In this document: piece after piece, positions 18,659-27,552 of the stretch
Layout: each line of letters opens with the position of its first letter
Position numbering within the stretch: position 1 is the first letter of the stretch
Source of the DNA: Chara braunii
Lineage: Eukaryota; Streptophyta; Charophyceae; Charales; Characeae
Direction of reading: 5' to 3'
NCBI GenBank assembly: GCA_003427395.1
Contig: BFEA01000407.1
Location: 1,364,646 to 1,393,896 of the forward strand
Length of the DNA stretch: 29,251 nt
The notes under the pieces: generated by a model
Seen by the model: the letters and a program-made list of their open reading frames with translations, nothing else
Told to the model about the DNA's origin: nothing
Databases searched by the model: none
Position numbers and translations under genes: made by a program

Positions 18659-19169
18659 CCGGACTAGTGTGGCAGACATAGTATATACGGCGGTATATAA
18701 GTGACTCACTAAATATAGAAAGGGGGCACCTTGCGTGTGCGTTTTTGTTGCAAAGAACCACCAGGATGATGTCTCGCTGAAATTCGAGGGGCCGGAGGGG
18801 TTCGATAACTTTTAGGGACCAAGGCGTGATGAAAAATGCCTAGGAAGTCGAGAGAAGGTATCAATCAGCGGGCAACTGGAGTCGAGCAAAGTTTGGGTGT
18901 CCGAAATGGAGGAATAAGCGGTTTTGCTTGTCTATCCTGCTTGTGACACTGGTAAGAGAGACCATTGAAGCAGTAAGACAGGTAGAGGGCGAGAAAACAT
19001 ATAGGGTAGGGATAACCCTAAAGTGCACAAGGAAGCGAGAGGACAAGGATTAAGCTGATTTGAAGACGAGAACATTTCCGGAACTGATAACGATAGGAAA
19101 ACTGTGAGAGGTAGAGTCTAAAGCAAGTTCGTCTTCCTTCGATTATATGACATGCAGGTCTGATATGTT
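18659..19169. other. Inter-copy spacer with TATA hairpin
   Basis: No gene found. A perfect 7-bp hairpin, TATATAC-GGCG-GTATATA, lies at 18682-18699, 24 bp after the stop of copy 2. The rest resembles decayed element sequence between two gag-like copies. Confidence 0.5.
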
Positions 19170-19667
19170 ATGGACGTCGCAAGCAACCAGAGGGGCAGGA
19201 GAAATAAAAGTGACCGGATAGGAAACATGGATGGTCGGAATCCGGGGGAACAAGACGGTAGCATAAATGTCAACCGACGGTTCAACAGCGAGAGGGTCAA
19301 AGGCAACACGAGGGGGATTTTGGGAAAAGGGAATCATACCGGGAGAAGACCTGCAGAATCTCGGTGAATGAGACTAATCATAGTAAAAAATAAGGAAGAG
19401 TCACAGACCTCGGGGGGTGGATTGACGAAGAAAAGGAAGGTAGCGGATACCTTACGAAGACTTAAGGAAGTGGAGCAGATGATAGCAACTTACAGGGCTG
19501 GTGTAATTGAAGAAATGATAAAGGACATTGAGGTTGAGGATGACGATAAGCTACACAATGATGGGTGGCAAGGTGAGATGCAACGGGAGCGCATGATTGG
19601 GGAGCCGACGAATGGGGGATGGGCGGAAACGCGGGGGAAAAAGAGGGGGTGCGACCTTCCAAGGTAA
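19170..19667 (+). pseudogene. Gag-like copy 3, N-terminal part
   Basis: ATG 19170 opens a basic, Asn/Gly/Arg-rich stretch (MDVASNQRGRRNKSDRIGNM) that stops at TGA 19365-19367. ATG 19368 follows immediately in the same phase and encodes a charged probable coiled coil (KKRKVADTLRRLKEVEQMIA, then EEMIKDIEVEDDD) to TAA 19665-19667. With the TGA ignored, it is one 166-codon frame. A disordered basic lead and a coiled coil ahead of a zinc knuckle (20060-20101) fit the N-terminus of the same type of structural gene. No helical capsid-like domain is visible between it and the knuckle, so copy 3 may carry an internal deletion. Confidence 0.4.
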
Positions 19668-19759
19668 GGATCGTGAAGGAAATAAGGAAGCCAGGAGCGG
19701 ACCATGGAGTGAGTCAACACGCAGGGGGACAATCCTTGTCACATTAAGACCATAGTAAG

Positions 19760-20284
19760 TTGTGGAATCTAAGAGAGAGACTGACAGTCTGGCTCGACGA
19801 GGAGGGTGGTGTCAGAAAAGAGAGTTGTCAGCGAAACGACGAAGGGTCTGAGTTCCTAGAAACAACCGGGTGTGAAGTAAAAAGGGGGCCGAAAGAGTGG
19901 CATGATCAAGATGAAGGGGCGCACAACCAGAGAGGAAGGATAGGGGATACCCTCCGGGTGGTGCAAGCCCGAGTACCTCGAACTCCGTTGGTACCCCAAG
20001 AAGCTCTAGCTCCAAGACCCGAGCGTCGGACCGGTCGGAGAGATCCTTCGAAGGAATCATGTCGATATTGCACCTTTATGGGACACTTCGTTAGGCTTTG
20101 TCCAAAGCTTAACCATGACATCATAGAAGGGCGGTGTTCTAGGACCCTCAACGGACAGATCCTGGGTCCTAACGGAGAAAGATTTGACTGGAATTCACAC
20201 GAAGGGATGAGACGCGTTATAGCGACATTAAACAACCTAGACTTTTCGTTAAAGGAGAAAGAGGAAATAGGCGAGCTTTGTTGA
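19760..20284 (+). pseudogene. Gag-like copy 3, CCHC knuckle part
   Basis: A 174-codon open frame (first codon TTG; the N-terminal boundary is uncertain). Residues 1-100 are charged and low in hydrophobics, with a Pro/Arg-rich linker (VPRTPLVPQEALAPRPERR). CRYCTFMGHFVRLC at residues 101-114 is a CX2CX4HX4C zinc knuckle (codons from 20060 to 20101). The following 47 residues align without gaps to copy 2: PKLNHD, RCSRTLNGQILGPNGER, GMRRVIATLNNLD. Over knuckle plus tail the two copies share about 37 of 61 residues by my hand count. Conservation of the tail beyond the zinc ligands argues for a real domain. Nucleic-acid binding by a Gag nucleocapsid is the likely role; the family is not one I can name. 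Confidence 0.65.
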
Positions 20285-20642
20285 GGGCCCACATGTAAAC
20301 CAAAAGGAGAAGAGGAGTCATGAATAGGATGGGAACGCCGCTTGAGAAAGGGAGGGACACGGCTGGACCTCAACAACAAGAGGGCAATGAGACTAGCGAT
20401 GCGACGTGAGGACCAGAAGTTGTGAGGGCGAGGATGGTCGAGGACGAGAAGCGGGAAAAGGAAAAAAGGGTTTGAGGAGATCATTGCCAAACTATCGATA
20501 CCTATTGCTAGAGATAGGCAGAGGAAGTAGTCAAGATGGAAGGAGGAAGGAGGACCTTAGGTTGATAAACGTAAGGAAACGTTACAAAGTGGCATAAGGA
20601 TTTTGGGCAATTACGCAGCCAGTGGTTTTATCAATGGGTTAA
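20285..20642 (+). other. Decayed C-terminal tail of gag-like copy 3
   Basis: A short frame from ATG 20434 (MVEDEKREKEKRV, stop 20473-20475) continues, after a one-base shift, as FEEIIAKLSIPIARDRQRK to TAG 20528-20530. Together they read as a charged helix, plausibly the end of the gag-like protein or the start of a following domain. The remainder shows no gene. Confidence 0.3.
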
Positions 20643-21525
20643 TGTAACACCTGGGCTGTCAGAGTCAGAAGAGAGATGAGGAGGGGCGACTTGGTCACAG
20701 TGCCGACTTCCATGGTGAAAGAACACTTGAGGTGTCCGCAGAAAGGAAATGATAGATATTCTTGCTTATAAGTTAGACCAGGATACGTCCCCCGCTGTCG
20801 AGCGCATCGGTCCGGCACTACTCAAGGGCAGCGCGGGACCCTCCCAGCCGCGTCACGCAGGAGTTGGCATTTAATCCTTGTCGCGATACATACATGGAGC
20901 TTCCGCAAGCCGCTCCGGCCGAGTGCGCCAGCCATACCTCTCGCGAGTCCCTACGACAGGATAGGGCCTACGTGAGGCACGCCTTACCTTCACCTTACGA
21001 GAGCTGTCACCTCCCTTCGGTGGGTGTATCCCTGCCGAGCTACCAGTCGACAGTACGAAAGCTAATCAGTTGCAATCGCAGAAGTGGACCAACCGAGGGC
21101 GTTTCTCGTTCGTTGTAGCATAGGGGGTACGCGTGGTACTATGCCTCTATCGGACCCGCACGCAAACCGACATTTTGGGGGGGCTGAGGTCTCAAGCGCG
21201 TCTCGTCGCCGGTCGACTAGGACGTATCCAACATGCCACGCGCACACCACTGTAAGAAACATAAAAATAAAACACACGCACAACATACGCACGACACGAC
21301 ACAACACAAACAACGCGATAACGTTCCTAGTCCCTTGGAAGCCATCCCACAACTTTTCCGGTGTGGACTCGGATAGGCATCGCGCGCGAGACTTAGTATA
21401 AAATCGCGCGGACGCCGGACTTTCTCATATCGACTCGCAATGCAAGCATGCGCAAGCAGTTGCAGTGATGGCGTACCATGTAGTACCCATACTCATGTCG
21501 TCCTCGTTAATCTCGAGGGTTGCAT
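20643..21525. other. Gene-free region, possible LTR start
   Basis: It begins TGTAACACCTGGGCTGTCAG at 20643. TGTAACACC is a common start of plant Ty3/gypsy LTRs, but no matching LTR end or second copy was found in the window. A hairpin with arms GCATAG (21118-21123) and CTATGC (21139-21144) lies inside it. Overlapping open frames on both strands (for example 20864-21118) have no recognisable motifs. Confidence 0.3.
21397..21403 (+). promoter_or_regulatory. Possible TATA box
   Basis: TATAAAA set in GC-rich DNA (ATCGCGCGG follows). It may be an LTR or Pol II promoter element. No downstream coding region supports it. Confidence 0.25.
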
Positions 21526-21736
21526 CCGACACTCAAGTGTCGGCTGGCACGCTCCTTAAGGGTTAATCTCTCGACGCTGGACAACCGCCAAGTGCGGTTG
21601 AAAACCACACCCTCTTCAGCACCTTGCGGAAAGTGGGTGGTACACAGGTTCATACCTGTGATGACAATCATCTCTTATGGCCCTGGAGACCAACTCCTTC
21701 ACCTAGGGTTTGGAGATAAGTCAAGGGGTTTGACTT
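21526..21736. repeat. Four perfect hairpins in a row
   Basis: CCGACACT-CA-AGTGTCGG (21526-21543), CAACCGC-CAAGT-GCGGTTG (21582-21600), CACAGGT-TCAT-ACCTGTG (21643-21660) and AAGTCAA-GGGGT-TTGACTT (21718-21736). Start-to-start spacings are 56, 61 and 75 bp. Arms are unrelated in sequence; loops are 2-5 nt. No gene reading through them is convincing. Confidence 0.85.
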
Positions 21737-22274
21737 TGAGGCTGCTACGGACTACAACGTCCAACTATAAAACTCTAAAAAGCAAAGGATAATAGGGGAT
21801 TTCCCTCTCCTCTGAACGCACGATCTGTTTAACCCTTACGCGTGGTCCTAGTAGGCCTCGCGAAACACTCAAGACATATATATATATCACATAAATATAG
21901 GGGGTTATTAATTTTAGACGATCACTTCTCACAGTCACAGTGGGCCTCCTCTCAGCCATGTATATACGCATGTGAGCGCAGACAGTCAAATCAAAAGTCT
22001 GAATCACCAAACATATCTGCAATCACATCAAAGATCGAACCAAAAAGTCGATGCACTACACAGGGTCACCTTCAACCATTCTCTGCACTCACACCCCTTG
22101 CTTTTAGCCATACAAGCCTCACTCTTGTGCAACTTCTCAAAATAAAATACTAAGTACTTTTCTTTAAATAGCCATTCAAATAAAGTCCGGGTAAAAACAC
22201 AACAAAACAATTCAAATCACAAGGCTAAAGTCTTTAGGTTGAGTGACAAGAGTGGATTGGAGTTAAGTCGTAAA
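21737..22274. other. No gene seen
   Basis: Mixed DNA with a short AT run near 21878-21890 (ATATATATATAT). Two overlapping frames (21765-22022 minus, 21842-22153 plus) lack any recognisable motif. Confidence 0.5.
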
Positions 22275-22544
22275 CCGACGAATCGGCAACCGACTTGTTA
22301 TCAGTGATAACAGAAGACGATCCTCGTAGGATCAACCTCAATCTAGCCCAGATTCTGAATCAATCGATCAAGAAGACCTGTAACACAAAACAGACCAATC
22401 CCCAAGCTAAAGTCATAAGTGTATGGAGAATACAACTCCATAACACAGTCTCATTTAAGACCTTTTTACAAACTAAGCCTAGGTCATCCTCTAAGCAAGT
22501 GCCCAAAGAAAGGTAGACCCTGGCAAAGTCTCCTCTATATAGAG
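22275..22544. repeat. String of small palindromes
   Basis: CCGA-CGAA-TCGG (22275-22286), GTTATCA-G-TGATAAC (22297-22311), GATCCT-CGT-AGGATC (22319-22333), GATTC-T-GAATC (22351-22361), GTG/TATGGAG with CTCCATA/CAC (22419-22446, one bulged A), and the perfect palindrome CTCTATATAGAG (22533-22544). Sequences of the arms are unrelated to each other. Confidence 0.85.
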
Positions 22545-22594
22545 TGGATTGCAAGAATCGCCACCTTTCAAAATATAATCTAACTTATCTAAAC

Positions 22595-22905
22595 TAACAA
22601 AATTTCGGCACCGCTTCCCGTAGGAAACGTGTCTTTCCAGAAATTTTACAAAGCTAAGTTCAGAATCTACAGTGATTCTGACTTTTCAAAGTCTAATTTT
22701 GTCTAACTCCCTGAATTAGCAAAAATTTGGGCAACACAACCTTTAAAAAAGGAGATGTTTGAGATTTTTACTAAGCCAAAATGTCAGAAAAGTTAGACCC
22801 TGAAAAAGACAAAGTCAGACGAACTCCTTGGTTTTGTAGAAATTTTGGCAGCGCTTCCCGTAGAGAAAGTGGCTTACCAAGATTTATACAAGGCCAAGTA
22901 TAACA
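22595..22905. repeat. Three diverged ~120-bp units
   Basis: Units near 22599, 22723 and 22840 share AAATTTYGGCA at the start and an ATTTWTACWAAGSC-like end, about 60 bp in all, separated by variable sequence. In each, the middle can pair with itself: TTCC-CGTA-GGAA in unit 1, CCTT-TAAAA-AAGG in unit 2 and a weaker CTT/AAG pair in unit 3. A related AAATTTCGGCAGAGCTCCCG lies near 24108. These could be parts of an LTR or untranslated region. Confidence 0.6.
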
Positions 22906-23182
22906 AAAGATCCCAGAAAATGCAGAAATTGACCTAATTAAAAAAACTTAGCTCAGAAAATGCAGGAATTGAAACTAACTCCTATGGCTCTAGCACGTGG
23001 CAATCAACTAAAGCAACTACCTATCAACCTGAAACTCGGACTAAGTAGTAACCTCACTCAGTCACATGCAGGCCAAGCCACAAAGGTAAGTACTCTCACC
23101 ATCCCAAAGTAAACTTAACAAACAATAGTTCATAGTCTTTCAATGGTTTATCCCCTTTATACCCAGCTTACATAAGGCATAA

Positions 23183-23820
23183 AGCTAGACCACCCTAACT
23201 TATTGAACAAATCTAGCTCAGCCATAGAGTATACACAAATACAGGGCACAACAACTTTTATCTTCTTTGAGCGTATGACCAGGTCACACTAGTCGCCCCG
23301 AGCTGTTTAAATATCCAAGATTTATATAATTATCTTCACTTAGTCTTTTGAGGTAGCATATAACTGCCCCTTTTTACCATAAGTTTATTCTTAATTAGTA
23401 CTCTCTCCAATTGGTGATAGGCTATAGTCAGACCACCCAAACTTATGGAACTCTGTCTGACTAGCCTGTTCATAGATAGAATAATAGCAAAGTATAGCCA
23501 AATTATATCCTTTTAGTTTCAACATGTGCGTGGCATTGGACCAAGACCACCTAAACTTATGGAACTTGTTTGGTCCTTTGCTCAGTTCATTCTCTTAAAG
23601 CCAAAGCAAAAAAAAACTCACAGAAACCGAAAGAAAACAAGGCTGCCAGACTACCCAAACTTATGGATTTGACCGGCTCCTGAAAAGTCAACCACAAACA
23701 ACCCTCGCAAGTCAGAGCAGCCAGACTACCCAAACTTATGAATTTGACTGATTCTCCACACAATCCAAAAATAAACACAGCACTAAGCCTTCCCAAACTT
23801 ATGGAACTGGCCCAGCCTTG
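23183..23820. repeat. Six dispersed units with conserved core and variable arms
   Basis: The core ACCACCCAAACTTATGGA (with small changes) occurs near 23187, 23430, 23544, 23648, 23723 and 23785. In the first three the core lies between complementary arms: AGCTAGA/TCTAGCT (23183-23189, 23212-23218); GGCTA and AGTCAGAC against GTCTGACTAGCC (23420-23433, 23455-23466; a 2-nt bulge); and GGACCAA/TTGGTCC (23538-23544, 23570-23576). Arms differ between copies. In the last three pairing is weak. No open frame explains the pattern. Confidence 0.75.
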
Positions 23821-25139
23821 GTTGACCCAGTCAAACTCAGGCAATACTGCCTTCCTCACAGCCTTCCTCCAGATGCAACCCCACAATCTGTTTTCAGTCA
23901 AACAACAAAGCTGAAACTGATTTCACACACACATTCCTTTACTTAGTTTGGATTGTGTCCTAGAATGCAAACTTAAAGTCAAAATAGGGAGACAGGCAAC
24001 ATACTCAGTCAAAACATAGCAAGGAATACAGATAGAGGCTATAACTGAGTTTATAGAGGGAAAGCAATGGTTACCTCTCAGTTCCCTGCCTCCAGAACTC
24101 CTCCTAAATTTCGGCAGAGCTCCCGCAATCGGTGGGCTGACTCCCCACAGAGTCTTGCTGCGGTCCTACGGGTTGAAATCCCGCCTGCCGCCTTCCTCTC
24201 AGATCGAGACTAGACTTAGAGTAAGAAGGGCAGAAGATAAGGGGTTTCAGACGCTCGAGATACAAGAGAGGGACAAATTCAACTCTCAGGAGAGGGCCTT
24301 GATACCTTCACTCGCCTGAGGGTCCCGCAATAATGGTCAAGTAAACCCACTTGGACCACCTTCAGCCAACTGCAGAGCCGGCTTGTCCGACGAACTCTCA
24401 ATCTCCAACACCACCTCTCTGCATATCACTCTTTTGTCCTCAACAAACCCTGCAGCAGCCACAACACGGCCCTCCAAAAAAGTCAACCTCACCAGCAGCA
24501 GCAGCGGCGATCAGCAGTAACTGCTCCCCTTCTAGAAGTTACTCTGATCAACAGCAACAGCCGTGCCTGCAGATGCGGATCCGTTTTTGGTTACCTCATC
24601 TACTTCTGCATGTTCGATCCTTGATGTCCCCACGACTTTATCCAACCATCGGTAGGTAGGCGTCCGCTACCTCCACCACTGCCATCTGTTTGTAGTGCGT
24701 AATCTTGATTCGAATAGCCATACCTGACCACCTTCCTGACCAGTTCCCTAGAACATCACAAGGTACACCGTCAGTTCACCCTCACGCGTGTAGAAAGATA
24801 GCACAAGGCTACTTTCAGAGCAACGCGCCGGTCAACAAGTGAGCATCCCAAAGCCCAGGACCGCTCTCACGCTGCTCATGTCACTAGAATGAGCAAATCG
24901 AATGAACCTTCCGCTAGAGCGTGGATATATATACCACTGTCCAGCCATACGCGCAGGGAGTTAGAGAGGAGCTTCTTCCATCGATAGGTTGGGCGGCGTC
25001 TTGGCACACAGGTGAGTCTTTGACACACGCCGGCCTCCCGCTATTCCATCGATATAACGAGCGAAATCGAATGCATCTATTGCTGGAGTACGATCCAATA
25101 CATTCAGCCCCACCTCGAGGTAAGTACTCCCCTACTCCC
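23821..25139. other. No gene seen
   Basis: No recognisable coding region or tandem repeat. A CAG/CAA-rich patch near 24450-24560 gives a low-complexity Gln/Ser/Pro frame (24351-24659) starting at TTG. A TCGAATGCATC motif near 25068 recurs near 25671. Confidence 0.5.
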
Positions 25140-25720
25140 ACGCAACCCCTTTCCTTTCTAACTCTCATCCTACTAACCTACCCCTGCTACCAACCAGCTC
25201 GCACGGGTTGAAAACCCCGGGTTCGGCTCTTGACTTGCTCCATATCCCTCAGAAACGGGCGGGACGAGCTCCTTCCTCCTCTTTTTTTTCGGCCGCCATA
25301 CCTCCGCGCGACCCTTCTCTTATCTAACTCTCGAACCACTAACCTTCTGCTAGTACTGACCCTGGATTCGTGCTCGCCCAACATAAAACCCTCAGGGTCG
25401 TGCTTCTCCCCGCTCGATACCATCGAATATCGAGCGGGATTTCACGTCATCACTCCTTCCTCGCTCCCGCCGGCTTCTGCCATAGCCACCTCGCACTAAC
25501 CTCGCTATCTAACTCCCCCCCCACTGCTCCGTTCCAAAAACGGACACGACTACTACGTCCGCCTGTTCCGTAAACCCCTGACTAGCACTTTTGCCCGCCC
25601 GATTTCGTTAAGAAACGGGCGATCTTCACTGTCTTCAGCTTCGCCATAGCTCCTCCCCTCTCTCTCAGACGTCGAATGCATCCGGCGCGAATTCACGCCA
25701 GGTTCTTTTTCCATTCTGCT
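25140..25720. repeat. Diverged ~180-bp units with hairpins
   Basis: Three loosely related segments share TCTAACTCTC, an ACTAACCT box and a later CTTC-GCCATAG-type box, for instance near 25158, 25322 and 25509. They carry hairpins with unrelated arms: ACCCT-C-AGGGT (25388-25398), CCCGCTCGATA/TATCGAGCGGG (25409-25438, perfect 11-bp arms, 8-nt loop), TCCGTT/AACGGA (25528-25544) and GCCCGATTTC/GAAACGGGC (25597-25620, one bulge). The unit boundaries are approximate. Confidence 0.5.
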
Positions 25721-26225
25721 GCTCGCCCGTCACTCTTTTATTGCGCTAAGCCGCCCGGTCAGCCTTACTGGTCGTCACTCTACCGCGCCATCCCCCACCA
25801 CTTTCCAACGCTACGGCCTCCCACCTCGTTTCTTTGAGACACAGGCCCGACAGCAGCGGACCCTGTCGTAGCGTCCAGCCGGTTGTTCCAGCAGCTCCAG
25901 CTATCAGAGGCAAACCTCGGAGGGAAACGACTACCAGTCGATTCGATAGTCCCTTTTGTGAGCAGCTCGGCCCCCGCCCTCTAGAGGTACACCGTTGGTC
26001 CCCCCCCCCCCTCCGTGAGGGGCCCTCAACAGAGACCGCTGAAGTCCATAGGGGACAGGGACCTGGAGGGGAGAAACATTGACTGGCCTGTCAACGAGGC
26101 TCGGTCCTGATGTTACCGGCTGACCCCTGGCTAGTATCACCACCTGCCGCAGTATGTATCGCGCCCGCTGATGGGTGCGGCTCCCTCGTATTCCCCCACA
26201 GGGGCTTGAACCCGAATGTGGCTGC
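25721..26225. other. No gene seen
   Basis: GC-rich DNA including a run of 12 C residues at 26000-26011. The frames at 25834-26082 (+) and 25931-26143 (-) overlap and show no motif. Confidence 0.5.
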
Positions 26226-26254
26226 TACGGGGCTCCCCCGTAATACTATATAAA
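26226..26254 (+). promoter_or_regulatory. TATA box preceded by a hairpin
   Basis: A perfect hairpin, TACGGGG-CTC-CCCCGTA (26226-26242), is followed four bases later by TATATAAA (26247-26254) and GGGG. The layout fits a Pol II core promoter, most likely of an LTR reading towards the Ty3 pol relic. No transcription start or matching second LTR could be identified. Confidence 0.4.
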
Positions 26255-26492
26255 GGGGTAACCTCGGCGCCGTCACAAAAATAGTTTGTAATCATACTTC
26301 AGGCAACCCCGCGAACACAACACACCCTCGCGTGACCCTACCGAACCCAAAATATGGGTCATATACATCCTGCATTACCGGCCTCTTTGCCTTGAGAACT
26401 ACAAACCCGAGCCTTGACCGCACCCTATTCCTAACAGTGGTGTGATAGTGGACTCTCGCCGACATCTCAACACACGGGCCCATCAAACGAGG

Positions 26493-26775
26493 CACGCACT
26501 CAAGGTCCCCGACCGTCGAGACGACCATAAAGTTTGGCGTCGTATCCTGCTAGCGCTAGGGCCAAGGTTGGGTCTAGTTCTGTCGGACGCTCAAATAAAC
26601 AAACACTGCGCGACGTGCAGACCTACCGAAATACTTTCAGAACCACCTTGTTGCCGATACCTTCCTCCGCACGTACGCACAGGTCACCGGCAAGCGCATC
26701 AATGGTCGACGGGCGGTGCGCGCGCCGAAAGTGCCCGCCACTTAGTTTCTTCCGCCTGGTCGGCTAATCACCCGT
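26493..26775 (+). repeat. LTR-like direct repeat, copy A
   Basis: Shares with copy B an opening box (CGACCGTCG, ACGACCA; 26509-26526) and a longer block from GCTAGGGCCAAGG through the exact CCAAGGTTGGGTCTAGT (26562-26578), CTACCGAAA, TTGTTG, CGCAC and CTGGTCGG to about 26775. The position equivalent to copy B's TATA box reads CAAATAAA, so this copy lacks it. Confidence 0.75.
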
Positions 26776-26881
26776 CGACTTGCACGCACATTAATTTCCC
26801 CGGCCCGTGTTCTCAGGACGGACAAGATAAAAAAAAATTGCTAACATCCCAAACATGCGGGGACTCGTAAGTCAGCCAAGG

Positions 26882-27420
26882 GGGGCGCGCGCCCAAGGTT
26901 CTCGACCGTCGTGACGACCACTAAACCCAACGTCGCGTCCAAGTCAAAGAACGCGGGATCATAAAAATCGTACTAAAATAAATAATAAAATACTTAGCAA
27001 CTTTTTACCGCGCAAAGACGATGGACGAATAGAAAAGGAAAACGCTAGCACAATTTTGACGTCGCCGACGGCAAAGCCAAGGGGGATAGCCCCGCTGGGC
27101 CCTCAACCCCTCTGTCCCTTCGCGCTACTCCGACATCCCCGCGTCGTCGCCGCTCGGTCTCGATCCCTAAATATCTCTGATGAGAGTCCGACGCTGTAAC
27201 CAATAATGCTAGGCCCAAGGTTGGGTCTAGTGTTGGCAGACACCTATATAAACGAATAATGTGCGACGCGCGATCTACCGAAACGTCTTCAAAATCACAT
27301 TGTTGTCGACGTCGTCCTTCGCACAAACGCGCAAGTCACAGGCACGCGCACCAATCAAAAGACGGAATCATTTTAATCCTAACTTAATCATAAAATAAAA
27401 ATCTGGTCGGTGATTACACC
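26882..27420 (+). repeat. LTR-like direct repeat, copy B
   Basis: CGACCGTCGTGACGACCA near 26899 matches copy A. Then about 265 bp of extra sequence (26941-27205) intervene before the longer shared block, with exact CCAAGGTTGGGTCTAGT at 27215-27231 (653 bp from copy A) and a TATA box at 27245-27252. Homology ends near 27420, roughly 130 bp before the open part of the pol relic. Confidence 0.72.
27245..27252 (+). promoter_or_regulatory. TATA box in repeat copy B
   Basis: TATATAAA followed by CGAATAATG, inside the LTR-like direct repeat and upstream of the pol relic on the same strand. A remnant LTR promoter is the likeliest reading. Confidence 0.35.
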
Positions 27421-27552
27421 GACTCTTTAATCATCAACAATTAAAAAGATCACGCGCGCCTCAAATCTGTGCGCCCACACACTCTCTGCCCTAGTCAACC
27501 ATTCACTTAATGTAAACCACAGACTTCGCCGCGCCTCACGCGGTATACTTAA
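27421..27552. other. Short spacer before pol relic
   Basis: AT-rich then mixed DNA with no gene. It lies between LTR-like repeat B and the first open codon of the pol frame, leaving no room for gag or protease. The element is therefore internally deleted or rearranged. Confidence 0.5.

Noticed and set aside
19906-20490. 194-codon minus-strand frame
   Set aside because: It lies opposite the CCHC knuckle frame, whose zinc ligands and paralogy to 18.4 kb show that the + strand is coding.
20864-21401. Overlapping frames of 84-105 codons on both strands
   Set aside because: No motif, mutually overlapping, and in a hairpin-rich region that looks non-coding.
24351-24659. Gln/Ser/Pro-rich 102-codon frame
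   Set aside because: Low-complexity CAG/CAA patch with a TTG start and no homology I recognise.
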